DNA of 64,000 nt from Larimichthys crocea (lineage: Eukaryota; Chordata; Actinopteri; Sciaenidae), in NCBI RefSeq assembly GCF_000972845.2, contig NC_040032.1:9770334-9834333 (forward strand), written 5' to 3'. The notes under the pieces were generated by a model. The model was not told the DNA's origin. It saw only the letters and a program-made list of their open reading frames with translations, and searched no databases. Every line of letters starts with the position of its first letter. Within the stretch, counting starts at the first letter, position 1. Shown here in pieces: positions 20,236 to 32,600 of the stretch. A program made the position numbers and the translations under genes.

Positions 20236-21950
20236 ATTTGTCCATTTTGATGCCAGCAGCATGTTTCATAAACGTCATAGTTATGCTCATGTTTACCATT
20301 CTGTTCATCAGCTCTGCTTTTGATAGCACTCTATAAGCATATAAGAGTCTGGGAACTGGATTATTTAGATAATTCGCCAACATTTCCAATAGGCGACAAG
20401 TTGAAACCGATATTTATTTGTGCTTTGTTTTCACTGTTGTCAAACTATATGCCCAATTTATCTCCTCAGTAATGAGTCATGAGTGACAGTGGGTTTGTGA
20501 ATAGAGATGACAATGACTTGAATCCATCCCCCTGCAGCTGTCCTCGTTGCACTGTACATTAGATCCCTCTCCTATGTATCACATGGGAGCTCTTACATGA
20601 GGTGTGACATCCAGGTCAGAGCGGGTTCACGTTTCTTGAGTGACAAATTAAGTTTCTGTATATAGGTGATAATGTTCAGGGGTTGAATGTATAATTGAGT
20701 TTTTGCTGACAATATACCGATATGATAAGGCCACATGAGACAATCATCCTATTTTTCAGAACTGCATTTGGTTTAATGATAAAACTAGTGACAATCTCTG
20801 TCAGCAGAATAAGATCTGAGGATCCTTTATCTGGAGTGAAATCAATCTAGACTGTGTGCCGTCACACTGAGCTCTCTTTAGCAGTTTGATTGGCACACAA
20901 ATAATTTTGCGTCTTTGACAAAATGAAAGGGCAAGTCTCTCCGCTTTTGTTGGCTAAAATGTCATCACCTGGCACGCATACAAGTAGTCTTTGCATCATT
21001 TTCAGTGTCCCTCAGAGAGTATCCCTGTATACGATTGTCCTCCCTGTTGACATACCCATTATATACATGACAAATACGTTCTTCAGAGGAGGACGCGCTC
21101 TCTCCCCGGGTAATATAGCTGCTGCAGGAAAGGAACAAACGTTAAATCACTGAAATGAACTATAATACGAACAGTCGGTTACATAATTCTTCTGTATATC
21201 TTTTGATCAATTGTAATACTTGAAAAACAGATTTTTTCATGATGGTGTCCGACTCAATGGCCTAATTATCACTATATGCCCTATGCCCTATGTAGGGCAG
21301 TCTATTGTATCTAGCCTGCGAGGCGATACCCATGGCAAAACAACTTCCTATTGCTGAATGAAGGACACAATTTTATGGTGACGGAAAGTCGTGGACAAAA
21401 CAAACCATAAACTGTCCATCAACTGAAGAACCTGTCTCAGCTGATATCGTCCTGCTCGTCTTCGTGTTGACAGTGAGGTTGTTTGTGAGGATGAATGACG
21501 CGTCTCTCTCTCTTACTGTTTTCAGCTGGAAGCATGCAGCACTGACCTCGAGGCAGGACAGCGTGCGTTATTTGTGCCAAGGTTGGATTACCAAGGCAGG
21601 TGTAGAAGCTCATTTCATTAGTTGATTATCATTATTATTATTATTATTTGTCCTTTGCTAGGGGCCAAGAAGTAGGTGGAAGATAAAGGTAGCAGGTATG
21701 TCAGTGTCAAGTGATGCACTGCAGAGGGATAAGAGAAAACTTGTATGATCTCAACCTGGAAAATAAATCCGAAATAGTTCATCAGTGGGCTACAAACACC
21801 AGATGACATGTATTCTATTGTTTGACATACTTTTATAGATATTGCAACATTCCCAGCTCGTCTAAGCACGATGAATGCACACAGAGAGAGACATAGACCA
21901 GAGGAGGCACAGCTATCAATGTCTCGCCTCATTATACCAGAATGGTTACT

Positions 21951-22060
21951 TAAAGGACCAGCCTGTGGGATTTAGAGGCACCTAGTGGTGTAGTTGCAGA
22001 TTGCGACCCCCTCGTTTCACCCTCTCCCTCCTGGAAGAGTAACTGTGGTGGCTGTAAAAC
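21951..22060. mobile_element. truncated copy of MITE family A
   Basis: It begins TAAAGGACCAG and continues TTAGAGGCACCTAGTGGTG, matching the left half of the element at 5258. No right terminus follows; a SINE/LINE-like tail takes over after about 22060. Confidence 0.6.
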
Positions 22061-22109
22061 ATAACAGGTCCTGTCGAAAGCCAGTGTGCTTGGCCTCAAA
22101 CCCAAAGCC

Positions 22110-22199
22110 CGCTGGGATCGGTTCCATCCCTCCACAACCCTGATAAAGATAAGCAGCTATGGAGGATGGATGGATGGATGGATGGATGGATGGATGGAG
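22110..22199 (+). mobile_element. 3' tail of a fish SINE/LINE with TGGA microsatellite
   Basis: The run CCTGATAAAGATAAGCAG and then about nine TGGA/GATG units is the familiar end of a fish retroelement family (usual form GGATAAGCGGTATAGAAAATGG followed by the tetranucleotide array). The tetranucleotide part is 22159-22199. Confidence 0.6.
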
Positions 22200-23749
22200 G
22201 TGCGCAGAAATCCTCATGCATGAACCAACATATACTGTTCAGTGTTTACTGTTCAATACAGTTAACTATATTCAGAAATAGTACCATTCAAATGTGAACT
22301 TAACTTACCCTGAACTTAGCACAGCCCCTTTCTAGTCACACACACAGACACACAAGCTGCGGGTAAATGTAGAAAGACGTTTTCCAGTTTCACTGTGTTA
22401 CGTTGCAGTCTGCATAGCACACTCTTCCCTCTGAGCTCTATTATTTTAATGATCGGGGTTTAATAATGACGTTTGAAATGATGGTTTACGGGTACGTGCG
22501 TGATGCATTTGGGGTACGAGCGCTATAAATACCCACAGCCGTGCGTAATGGTCGTGCGTAATCACAGCTGCTCCGGTCCTGTTGGAGAAACCTCGATGAT
22601 GCAACTCGGTCGGCTCAGTTGCATGACTCTTTAATGAGTGGTCGACATGAAAAAAACATGTAAGAGCGTTTCTCCTTCAATTTATGGCACATTGTGCGAG
22701 TGGATGTTTGGTATGTTTATCAAAAAATGATTTTTGGTCATCTAGATCACAAAACTAAAGAAAATATGAAATGTATGCACACACAAATAATACATGAATC
22801 TCTGGAAGGTGGCTTGAAGTTGTCTGTGTAGTGCCACATAGCAGATGGTGACCACTAGATGTCCTCAAAGTTTTACCACAGTGACAGCAGGGCAGGGAGG
22901 GTATGTTCAAGTGCTGTGGGAAAACGCAGATTTAAATCTTGATTAAACACAGAGCAGACAGCTGAGTGTTGACAGCAGGGGCGGCTAAATGAGGAAGTTT
23001 TCTTCTCTGGTATCCGTATTACCAAGAAGTCATGATGGGAAGATGACACAGAGGCTGAGTCAGAGCTAAAAGTGATTCAGTCATTGTCGGCTACTGTTTC
23101 AGCTCCTGGTCTGGGTTCTGCTTTCAGGGCCTAAATACCAAGAAACATCCTATGTAGGTCCCAAATAATCAGAAGTCTGCTGTAAACTTTTATTTCCATC
23201 ATTTGCAACATCATGTGTAGCCTGAGAGCATGTCCTTCACTTCATATTTTCCACTGGATCCCAAAATAGCTCTGTAGCACTTGACATGCAAAACAGGCCA
23301 AATGCAGCCCCCCCCCCCTGAGCAACAGTCTCCAGCTATGTCTCCAGATCCTTTTTGGTTACTGTGCATGGAGTCAGGACAGAGAAGCCTCACAAAGGAG
23401 GCGAATCTTTGGAGACATTTCATGTTACCGCTTCCTGTAGCAGATGGATGAGTAACCCTGTTTCATCAGAGTACATATTGTTTCGCCCAGCAGAAAGAAA
23501 AGCTTCCGCTCCTGACTGGGAATTGAGCTTGTACCAGATACCAAGTATGATCAGTATAGGTCAATGATCTCTGGGTCCTTTAGCGCCTTAATGATAATTA
23601 AACAAACATTCATGCTCATGTATTGATCACTAAAACACAATAAGATCAACAAAACAGATGGAGGATCTGTCAGAAATCTTTATTTCTTATTAAATCATCA
23701 AAATAATCAACAGTCACGCGTCAGTGGAGCCGTCATATCTGCCAAACCA

Positions 23750-24400
23750 TGATGCCCATGATGACAGTAAAAGACCGTAAATATACTATGAAGCATTTTA
23801 ATATTAAAGACGTTAACTGTACGGTAAAACACCGTAATATTTAATGGCATATCGTACAGTCTGATCTTGCTGTCATGGTTTGACAGTTTTTCACCGTAAA
23901 AATCCAGAGACATTTTAAAATATGGAATAAAACATCAATCGTGAACATGAAATCCACATGATCAATATCCTTTTACCGTAATATCAGAAAAGGTTATACC
24001 GGAAGTGGACTGGATGTTATGCAGGGATCTGTTTTCCGGAAGTCTACTTGTGGTCAGTGAATTTCACATGGGACAGTATAGTGGTTGTTTTCTGGTAAAT
24101 GGACTGCTTAACATATTGAGCATGGACTGATGTATCTGTCTGGGACTTGTATTTATTTAATTTCATTTTCTATTTGTTATTTTTATGTTTTATTGTCAAA
24201 ATAAGATTGTGCATCTTTTATCTTGACTTGGCCTTATTTTTATTTATTTATTTATTTTATTTTTCCACTGTTCTCTTAGTTAATTTTGTAAAATGTAAAA
24301 CTCGCTAAAAAATTTGAATCATAAAAAAAAGAAAAGGTTATACCGTATTTATCACGGTACAGTTTTTGACCGTAAAAACAGTTTTTCCATTTTCGGATGA
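23750..24400. repeat. TTACGGT/ACCGTAA-rich repeat, probable DNA transposon remnant
   Basis: ACCGTAA or its complement occurs many times in both orientations (for example 23774, 23823, 23833, 23892, 23975, 24343, 24370), with two longer similar blocks, CAGTTTTTCACCGTAAAAA near 23884 and CAGTTTTTGACCGTAAAAA near 24360. Such clusters are typical of a non-autonomous fish DNA transposon; I could not fix its ends. Confidence 0.5.
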
Positions 24401-25254
24401 ATACGATGAGAGAAATGTGTCTGTGTTGAAATGAATGAGTAACTGGAGTTATGAGGAAACAAATATTTCTGCTGGAATAAGAAAATGTTTCCTGCTTAAT
24501 GCTAGTTTTCTAACTTTCGGCCTGACTTTGAACTCGGCCTGTCAGCGTTTGGTTCATTTTAGTTTTAGTTTTTGCTCAGTATGGATCCGGTTTGGGCACA
24601 TTGGACCAAAGTTGCAAGTTTTCTTCAGGTTTTTATGCATTGTACTGTCAGCACTTTGAATACTGAAATATTCCATGGATGATAAAGCAGCAGGAGGGTT
24701 TGTCAGAATTAATGTTTAACTTTCAGCTCTTTGATTTACAGTCACCAGTCATTTCTGTCATTGGAGCCAACAGAGACCACATAAAGCTCTCAGGTTATCA
24801 CTGATGGTGCATTGTGTACAGAGGTAATGAAAGGTCAGGAAATAGACCCGCCATTTTCCTTCAGCCCCCCTCAGTCCATTTAAACGATGATTTAAAGGCA
24901 GCAGGGGGAGGCGCTGTGCGAGGAGCTGGACGGAGTTCAGCGTGGGAACCAGAGAACAGCGAGAACCAGCGTCAAGCTGGACTCTCTAAAGGAGGTGATA
25001 CTGGAAGTTACATGTGTGGACTCCAAAATAAAATCTCAAACTCAATGATCCCACAGTTGGTGGGAAGCCAGATTAGTCTATTTATGATTTTTAATCACTA
25101 ATTAAAGTTTGGACATTTAATACAGAGCTTCATCTGAACAAATACACCTATAAGCAGAAATCATATTTAATTAATATTAGTAGTTGTAAAGACTTAGACT
25201 TATAATGCAGATCACTTTTGTGCAAAGATGTACTTGTATTTTGTCTTCTCTGCC

Positions 25255-25352
25255 TGTTGCTGCTGTTATTATTATTATTGTTATTATTAGTATTTGTATT
25301 ATTTTATTTCCTTTATTTATCTACATTTTTTTTTACTTTTTTATTTATTATT

Positions 25353-25383
<31 letters not shown>

Positions 25384-26075
25384 TTTGATCTATTTCTTGG
25401 ACTTTTTATTTTTATGTATTGTTTTTATTTATCTTTTTTATTTTATTATTCTATATTTATTATTATTTTATCGATTTTATTTTTTTACTCTTAGTATTTA
25501 ACTCAGAATTAATTAATTTATTTTAATTATTATCATATTTTATCATTTTTTGTAAAACTTATAAAACATATGTAGTATATTTGTCCCTTCTGGGCTGCTG
25601 TAGAAACAAACATGGCAGACTCCATAAAAGAGGACCCGCTCCCTCTGTAGATATTATTTTATTTATTTATTTAGCTTCATGATTGCTTATTTATTTATTT
25701 ATTGAATCTATTTGTTGGACTTTTTATTTTATTTTTATGCATTCTTTTTATTTCCCTTTTTTTATTTTAGTATTATTATTAATTTATTATTATTTTATCG
25801 ATTTAATTTCTTTACTCTTAGTATTTAACTCATACTTTTTTTATTTTTTTTAATTATTATCAATTTATTATTATTTTATCGATTTAATTTTTTTACTCTT
25901 AGGATTTAACTCATACGTTATTTTTTATTATTATCAATTTATATTATTTTATCGATTTTATTTTTTTTACTCTTAGTATTTAACATACTATTTTTTTTAA
26001 TATTATCAATTTATTATTATTTTATCGATTTTATTTTTTTACTCTTAGTATTTACCATAAACTTATTTATTTATT
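25255..26075. repeat. AT-rich TTTA/ATT low-complexity block with 73-bp tandem array
   Basis: TTTA and ATT microsatellites occupy 25265-25390. The motif TATCGATTTTATTTTTTTAC followed by TCTTAGTATTTAAC recurs at 25469, 25796, 25877, 25950 and 26023; the last four are spaced 81, 73 and 73 bases, so they form a degenerate tandem array. The piece at 25595-25665 (GAAGAGGACCCGCTCCCTCT) is an internal fragment of MITE family A. The block ends about 150 bases before the picalm 5' region. Confidence 0.75.
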
Positions 26076-26199
26076 ATGTTAGTATTATTTAATGATTATC
26101 ATTTTATTATCATTGCTCCCTCTGTGACATTAAACTCTCATTCTTCAGTTTTTATTTTATTTTACATTTCTGTCTGTTACCGCAATGTGTCTTTTATTT

Positions 26200-26613
26200 T
26201 GAAACCCCCTCTCCGGAAGTACCGTGTGTTCTCACCGTGTGTGTGTGTGAGCGGCTCCGGGAGACTCGGACGGGAAGAGGAGACACCGTATCCGTGAGGG
26301 ACCGATTAAAAAACAAACGGAAAGACACCGGGGGTTCGTATTAAACCGTCACGGACCGTTGGACTCTTCTTCTTCTTCTTCTTCTTCTTCTTACCGAAGC
26401 TGCTTTTTTTTTTAAAGTAACGGCTCCGGTACCGGGCCCGTTTGTTAGCGGAGCTAGCCAGCTAGCATAGGAGCGAAATGTAACGGCTGCCGACCGTCGT
26501 CTGTCTCACTCTCTCACTCTCTGTCTGTCTCACTCTCTCACTCTCTGTCTGTCTCACTCTCTGTCTGTCTCACTCTCTGTCTCTTGTCTCCAGTATTGTC
26601 AGGTGAAGACCGT

Positions 26614-26654
<41 letters not shown>

Positions 26655-26691
26655 TCTCCGGTGTACCGTGGAACCGTCGACCCGCTCCAGG
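26200..26691 (+). promoter_or_regulatory. picalm: picalm promoter region and 5' UTR
   Basis: Sequence turns abruptly from AT-rich to GC- and CpG-richer DNA at about 26205, as expected for a housekeeping promoter, and runs to the ATG at 26692. No TATA box is evident. It holds a CTT repeat (26365-26394), a CTGT/CTCA tandem array (26492-26590) and a CA repeat of about 37 bases (26615-26651) only 40 bases before the start codon. The transcription start is not determined. Confidence 0.6.
26615..26651. repeat. CA microsatellite in the picalm 5' UTR
   Basis: Uninterrupted CA dinucleotides, 40 bases upstream of the picalm start codon, are expected to be in the mRNA leader because no acceptor separates them from the ATG. 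Confidence 0.8.
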
Positions 26692-29600
26692 ATGTCCGGG
26701 CAGAGCATTACGGACCGGATCACCGCCGCTCAGCACTCGGTCACCGGCTCGGCGATCTCCAAGACCGTGTGCAAGGCGACCACGCACGAGATCATGGGGC
26801 CCAAGAAGAAACATCTGGACTGTGAGTGTGGTTCTGCTGATTCTGCTGTTTGTCTGTGTTTGGGTCCAGCCGGTTCCGAGGCTGTGAGGCCTGCATGTGA
26901 CATATCTGCTCATAGACTGACTTTATAACGCGTTATGTCTCATGCACTGACCTCCCTTTGTGCTCACCGAGCTGCAGCACAAAGGCTGGGACGTGAAATG
27001 ATTAACCCTGCAGACAGACCCGAACTTCAGACAGTCTGACCCGAGTCTGAGCTCCTGACACCAGAACACAGTGAAACTGTGAAGTTATCATGTGTAAGAA
27101 CTTTATTTGTAACCCAGAACACACACACACACATGCAGTATGCAAGACTCATAGACATGCAAATGTGTAGAGAGATGGTGGAGTGATGGGTTCGGTGCCC
27201 AGGAGCTGACCCGGCACCGGTTTATTCATATCGCCCTTTACAGCAGCCAGTCGGTACCCAAAGTGCTTCACAACAAAGCCGTAAGAACAAAACATAACAG
27301 CTACACAGATGAATAAATACAATTTAATTAAAATACAGTTAAATTAAAAAGTGCTGTCGTGTTAAAAACCTTCCACAAACACATAAGAAGCAGCAGACAG
27401 AGTGACAGTGGAGATCACTGGTGGTGCGGGTCGGTCTGGGACTTTGGACCTCCAGCCAACATATTTTTGGTCCGTGCTGGACTTGAACCGGACACCCTCC
27501 AGGTTCCCAAGTCAAGTCCCCTATGGACTGAGCTTTTATTTTGAAATTAGTCAATAATAAACGTGTAAAAAATCTGAGTAATCCAATAATCGCATGACAT
27601 CAGCTCGGTGCTGTGTGTTCTCTGTGTGCCAGCACTTTCTATGCTCTTATTTTTTCAGGAAGTGGCTGTGAGGATGTGGACGGGTCAGAACCACATCCAC
27701 TGTCGTTATTTTAGCGTGGAGCTGTTATTAACAGGGTTCCCACGGGTGCTTGAATTCCTTGAAAATGCTTGAATTTCAATTCAGTGTTTTCAAGGTTGTG
27801 AAAATGCTTGAATTTTTTGTGACGTGCTTGAAAATGCTTGAATTTGTTGTGAAGTCTATCTCAATAAACCAAGAGAAAACAAAAATGTTTCCTAAGCGGC
27901 TACGCGCTTGATCCGATGCCTTTACATGCAGAACTCAGTTATCATACTCGCTTGGTGTTCTGCCGCTCACAAGCTGACAAATACAAGCCAAACAGTCAAT
28001 CTACCACCATATGAAACAATGCTAATTAGACCCATATTATTAAGCCATACAGTGGCACCGCTGCACTTCCCATCATGGCAAACACAACTAGTAGGCTACC
28101 TATTTAAAGGTGCTGGAAAAATGGAAAAACTGGTGCTTGAAGGTGCTTGAAAAGTGCTTGAATTTGTTCATGGAAAAGGTGTGGGAACCCTGTATTAATA
28201 TCAGCGTCCGTGCAGCAGTGAGTCTGTTTTCAGAAGAGGTTCGATCACACGGAGTCGGTTCCTCTGTTTCGCCTCTACAGGTGGAACTGTGTCGGTTTGA
28301 GGAACCGTATGTGGAGCAAGAGTCACACGAACAGCGGCGACGTGCTGAAGTGTTACACAGAATCAGCACGATGATGATCAGCTGTGTGTGACATGGGGAC
28401 ACGACAGAATATCTCCTGATATTCGACGTCTGCTGTTTCTCTGTTCTGTCTCTTTTTTTTTTGTCTGGCTTGTTGGAGAATCAAAATAAGAAAAGTCGAG
28501 CCGTAACATCAAGAGAATTCGTCCGTAATCAGTCGACGGTTCCGTGTTTTTACTTCGGTAAAAGCTCCACGCGACTCCGTTTGGGCTTTGGGATGGATAT
28601 GTTGAGGGAAGGACGCTGAGCTGTTTTCGTGTGAATAGAAAAGATGCACAGACGAACAACAGAAGTTCATAACGAGTTCTGTTTCTGCTGCTTCCTTTTA
28701 AAATTAATATTTGTTTTGAAAATTGAACAGAAATCAGCAGCAGCCGGACGCTGAAGTCGGTTAGCTGTCATCTTATTTTTTAGTTTACCTGCTTCCGCCA
28801 AACCGAATCGTGACTTCATCAGGACGCAGACGGTAAACAGACGGTAAAAAAACATGCAAATTCAATGCATCCGCATTGAATTTGCATGTTTTTGCACCGT
28901 CTGTTTAATTTGAACAGCAGCCGTCAGTCGGTGCGTGGGATAAAGTTTAAATAGTGTGGTGGTCACACACGTCACGTAACCACAGCTGATCGGCGGTAAC
29001 GAGGCCGTGTCCCAGTGACCTTCCTGTTTTCCAGACGACCAGGTGTACTCTAGGTAATCTCGAGAGCCGCTGGAGCCGAGCAGGACTCTCACTCGGGGTC
29101 GAGGTATTTAAAGAGGGCTGCTGAAGGGTGCACACTTGTGTTCGGTGTTTCCAGATATAGCTGCGCTTGCGATGCGTCTCCCCGTGTCTGGATCGCAGGT
29201 GAGATGTGGCCTCTGCACTCGCATTCTTTAACACCGCCTCGCTAGATAAACTCCATCACGTAACTTTAAAGCGACTCTGCAATTATCAACCTCCGCTGCG
29301 AGCTCCAGCTTATTTACTCGTGTGTTTGTTTAAAGTGAGTGTGAAATGACTGCGAGGGAAAATTTGCACCTAAGTGGGTTAAAGTACATCGTGCGCTGGA
29401 GCGTATGAAACTGCAGACTCTCTTCTGGACACGTTGTCTTCACAGTTCTGTAATGAATGGTATTTCCTCTGCAGCCTGAACGCATGGCAGCAATCTCCAG
29501 ACAGGGTAATTGCCATTACATCACACGCTGCTCTTAAAGTGCTCAAAGGTCTCTCATGAGATGATGAATCCATGAAATCAGCGGCGGCTGTCGACCTTTG

Positions 29601-32600
29601 GTCCCCGCACAAACATCATGACTCAGTACGGTCACATAAACGAGCCCTGAGATGTCCTCTGGTCCCGTATTTATTCATATTAAAGTCATGTTAAAGTCAT
29701 GTTCAGTGCCGCTGCTGTGACACTCGTGCACACGCCGGTGGGGAATTTCTGAAGTGACGCCACTTCCCTTTGCGTATTCTAGTCATCCTGCTCGTTCTGA
29801 TGACGCGACGACTTGAAGCAGCTTTACAGTAACTCAGCTTTTTATTCCTGGATGTCAGTCAGACGAGCTCTGTGACACCTCGCACGAGACAATTGCACCA
29901 CTTCCTGTTACTCAGTGCAAAGGCGAGCAGAGCTAATACGTATTTATCTGTCGCAGACGCTTCTTCTGTTGTTGTGTTACTGTTTTATGCACATGTTTGT
30001 GTTACGGTGTGTTATCAGTGACACAGAGGGGCAAAGTTTGCAGCCTGAGTCATGCGTCTGTGCAGACAGGCTGTGTCTTCCCCTCTTCCACCTTTGGTCG
30101 ACCCGTTTCTTCACTGTTGCTGATCAAACGAGGCCGTTATGTTGCACTGACAGTGTCTGTATGGTATGAAAGTGTGGCATCTCATTCTTGTCTCACCTGT
30201 TCCGAGTTACTCTGGTCCACAGTCGATGTGATGTTCACACGTCCGTCTGTGAAACAACTTAACGTGGGAAGTTGTGGACGTACACGAGGTTTCCGAGGCT
30301 GAGAATGAACTGTTAATGAAACGGTGAAATGTTTAGAGCGGAGAATTGGAAATGTCGTGACCAGATTTTAGTTTCGTGGTGAGATATAATTCAAGAGGAC
30401 ATCAGGTTTATTAAAGTTTTATTTGTACCTGCTGGTGACTTACTGTATGATATTATTAAATGTTTCTCCAGGTGAACGTGTTGATTCTGTGTCAGTACAT
30501 GCTTCATCTGAAACACTCGTATACATGTGGGTGTACCGGAGGCTCGGCCCCACGCTGAATGCAGCGCTGCACAAGGAGCATGTGACTGCAGTGGCATCAA
30601 GTGACGGCCCTTAAAAAAAAAAAGTGCTGACACCCTGTCCACCAGCTGAGCTGAATGGAGTCCACTGTAACTGTGAAAGGCCCGTGAGATTCAATAGCAC
30701 GACTCAAACTGGCTGCAGTGACGCGAGCCCACCAGAGACCACAGCAATGTACCGGAGGAGTCTTAAAGCGGTGACAGGCGCCTGTCGACTGTTTCTTGGC
30801 AATTTGTGTCAAACTTTCTTTTCGCTGTTTTGTGCAGACACAGAAATATGAGCGGCACGCACTCTGCTCCTGTCAGTGAAACATCACACCGTGGTTTCAG
30901 GGGCTTCGTATGCGCTTCACCCCACATCAGACATTTCCTGAAGCAGGAAGTGTCCTTCTAGTTCCTGAAGCCTTTTTTCATCTGCCAAGGGTAAACAGCC
31001 AACAGGAAGTCATTACATAACCCGGCCGCTTCCCAAAGCACCGGGAAGCTGAGCCGATCAGATGTGAGATTGGCTGCGAGACTTTCGATGCGTTTCCTGC
31101 GCTGCTGATTACAAGCATCCGAGATTCCAGAGACCAGATCGGAGCCGCCAACGACACCCCAGACACGTCTGTGATCACGTTATCTTAAAATTCCACCGTG
31201 TCTAACTGAGAATGGAGCTTGGGCGTCATCGGGAAAGCAAAAGCTGCTAAAGTAGAAGCTCAAAGCTCCGACCGCTGTGTCGTAAAGCAGAAGTTTGTGC
31301 CACAGATCGCTAATTAAAAGCCAGCGGTGGAGTGTGATCGAGCGATCTTTGCGAAACCGACTTCATTTGATGTTTGTTGACGTGTTTTAATTAAACTTTG
31401 TGAGACACGACATATTAAACTTAAAAGAAGCTGCTGTTTTTTACAGCTCCTGTGATTACAGCCGGTCCAGCTCACCCACATCCATTTTTGTGAAAGTTGT
31501 GTGCTCATCACTTCCTCTGGCATGTACCGAGTATACTCTAATAATGCAGCCATCATCGCCTCCACCCTGACATGTCGCCCACCTCTGCGTCCCTTCCAGC
31601 TCATCTCTCGTCTGAGTTCTTTTAACCACCTTGTTTCTCTCTGGCTTCCTGTTGTCTTCCTGTTGTCTCGACCTTCTGAGATGTTTGCAGAGCTCTGAAC
31701 GATCCGAGATGCAGCGTTAAAGGTGCAACCTTGTCTTTCTAGTTTAAAGACCCAACATTTTACCTTATAGTGACAGTAAAATAAAGAAGTCTGTGTGTGT
31801 GAGAGAGAGAGAGGGGGAGAGCACGACCTGCAGCTTGAATCTGGGTCACAAGAAAAAGGTTGACTCGGTGTAATCTACAGTTGTGGCCTGCAGCTCCTTG
31901 ATTTGTTCTGCAGATCTGTCGTGGCGAGGACTTTAAAGCCGGCCAGATGAAATGTATGCAGGCCGCCGCGGCCTACGGTCTGTGTGTGGGCTCTATAAGC
32001 TTCTTGTTACAGCTGCACTTAGTGACATTTTAATGTGCGATTATAGCGGCCGAGCCAACATATAAAGAGACGTCGGGAAATAATGTCCCGTTTGTCTCAT
32101 CCAGCCGACTCAAGAATTTCTGCTGACAGAGGATTTTAAATGTCGTATTAGCCAAGAGCTGTGTAAACTGAGGAAACCCTGCTCAACAATTTTAGTTCTG
32201 TTTCCTTAAAACAATGGATGTTAGGGAAGTCGGTGGGTTTCGAATATATTTGAACATTTCACAAACAAGGGAGGAGCAAACGGATTCTCTGAATACCACA
32301 AGGTAGCTCGACCCGGGCTGGAGACGACTCCTGTTGAACGCTGACCTACCATACATACGTTAGACACCAGGCACGTTTGCTATTCTTAGGTCGTCGCCAC
32401 AGATACTGTAACGCTCGTCCCGTGGGAGAGCGAGCAGCACCAGAGGAAAGGATTGATCAGCGTAAGCTGTAATTTGTCGGCCTCAGCTATGCTTTCAGTC
32501 GAAGGCTAACATTAGAACGCTGACATGCTATACAGGCTCTGATATACGCAGAGTGTGTGTGTGTGAGACAAAACACTTCCAACAGAAGGTCACGAGAGGA

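Larger units (their letters stand above)
17700..26200. other. intergenic region between zpld1 and picalm, repeat-rich
   Basis: No supported gene on either strand. The stretch holds a LINE mosaic (19780-20235), a truncated MITE and a SINE/LINE tail with a TGGA microsatellite (21951-22199), a TTACGGT-rich repeat (23750-24400), and a very AT-rich block with a 73-bp tandem array (25255-26075). From 18190 to 19700 and 20400 to 21950 I see only unremarkable AT-rich DNA. Confidence 0.6.

Noticed and set aside
22159..22199. Possible CRISPR-like or telomere-like array
   Set aside because: Simple TGGA tetranucleotide tail of a retroelement, without spacers.
25205..25501. 98-codon frame rich in F, I, L and Y, looking like a membrane protein
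   Set aside because: Translation of TTTA/ATT low-complexity DNA; no gene signals.
26584..26928. Longer picalm N terminus starting at 26584
   Set aside because: It translates the CA repeat as HTHTHT and is out of frame with the family start; MSGQSITDR at 26692 matches PICALM exactly.
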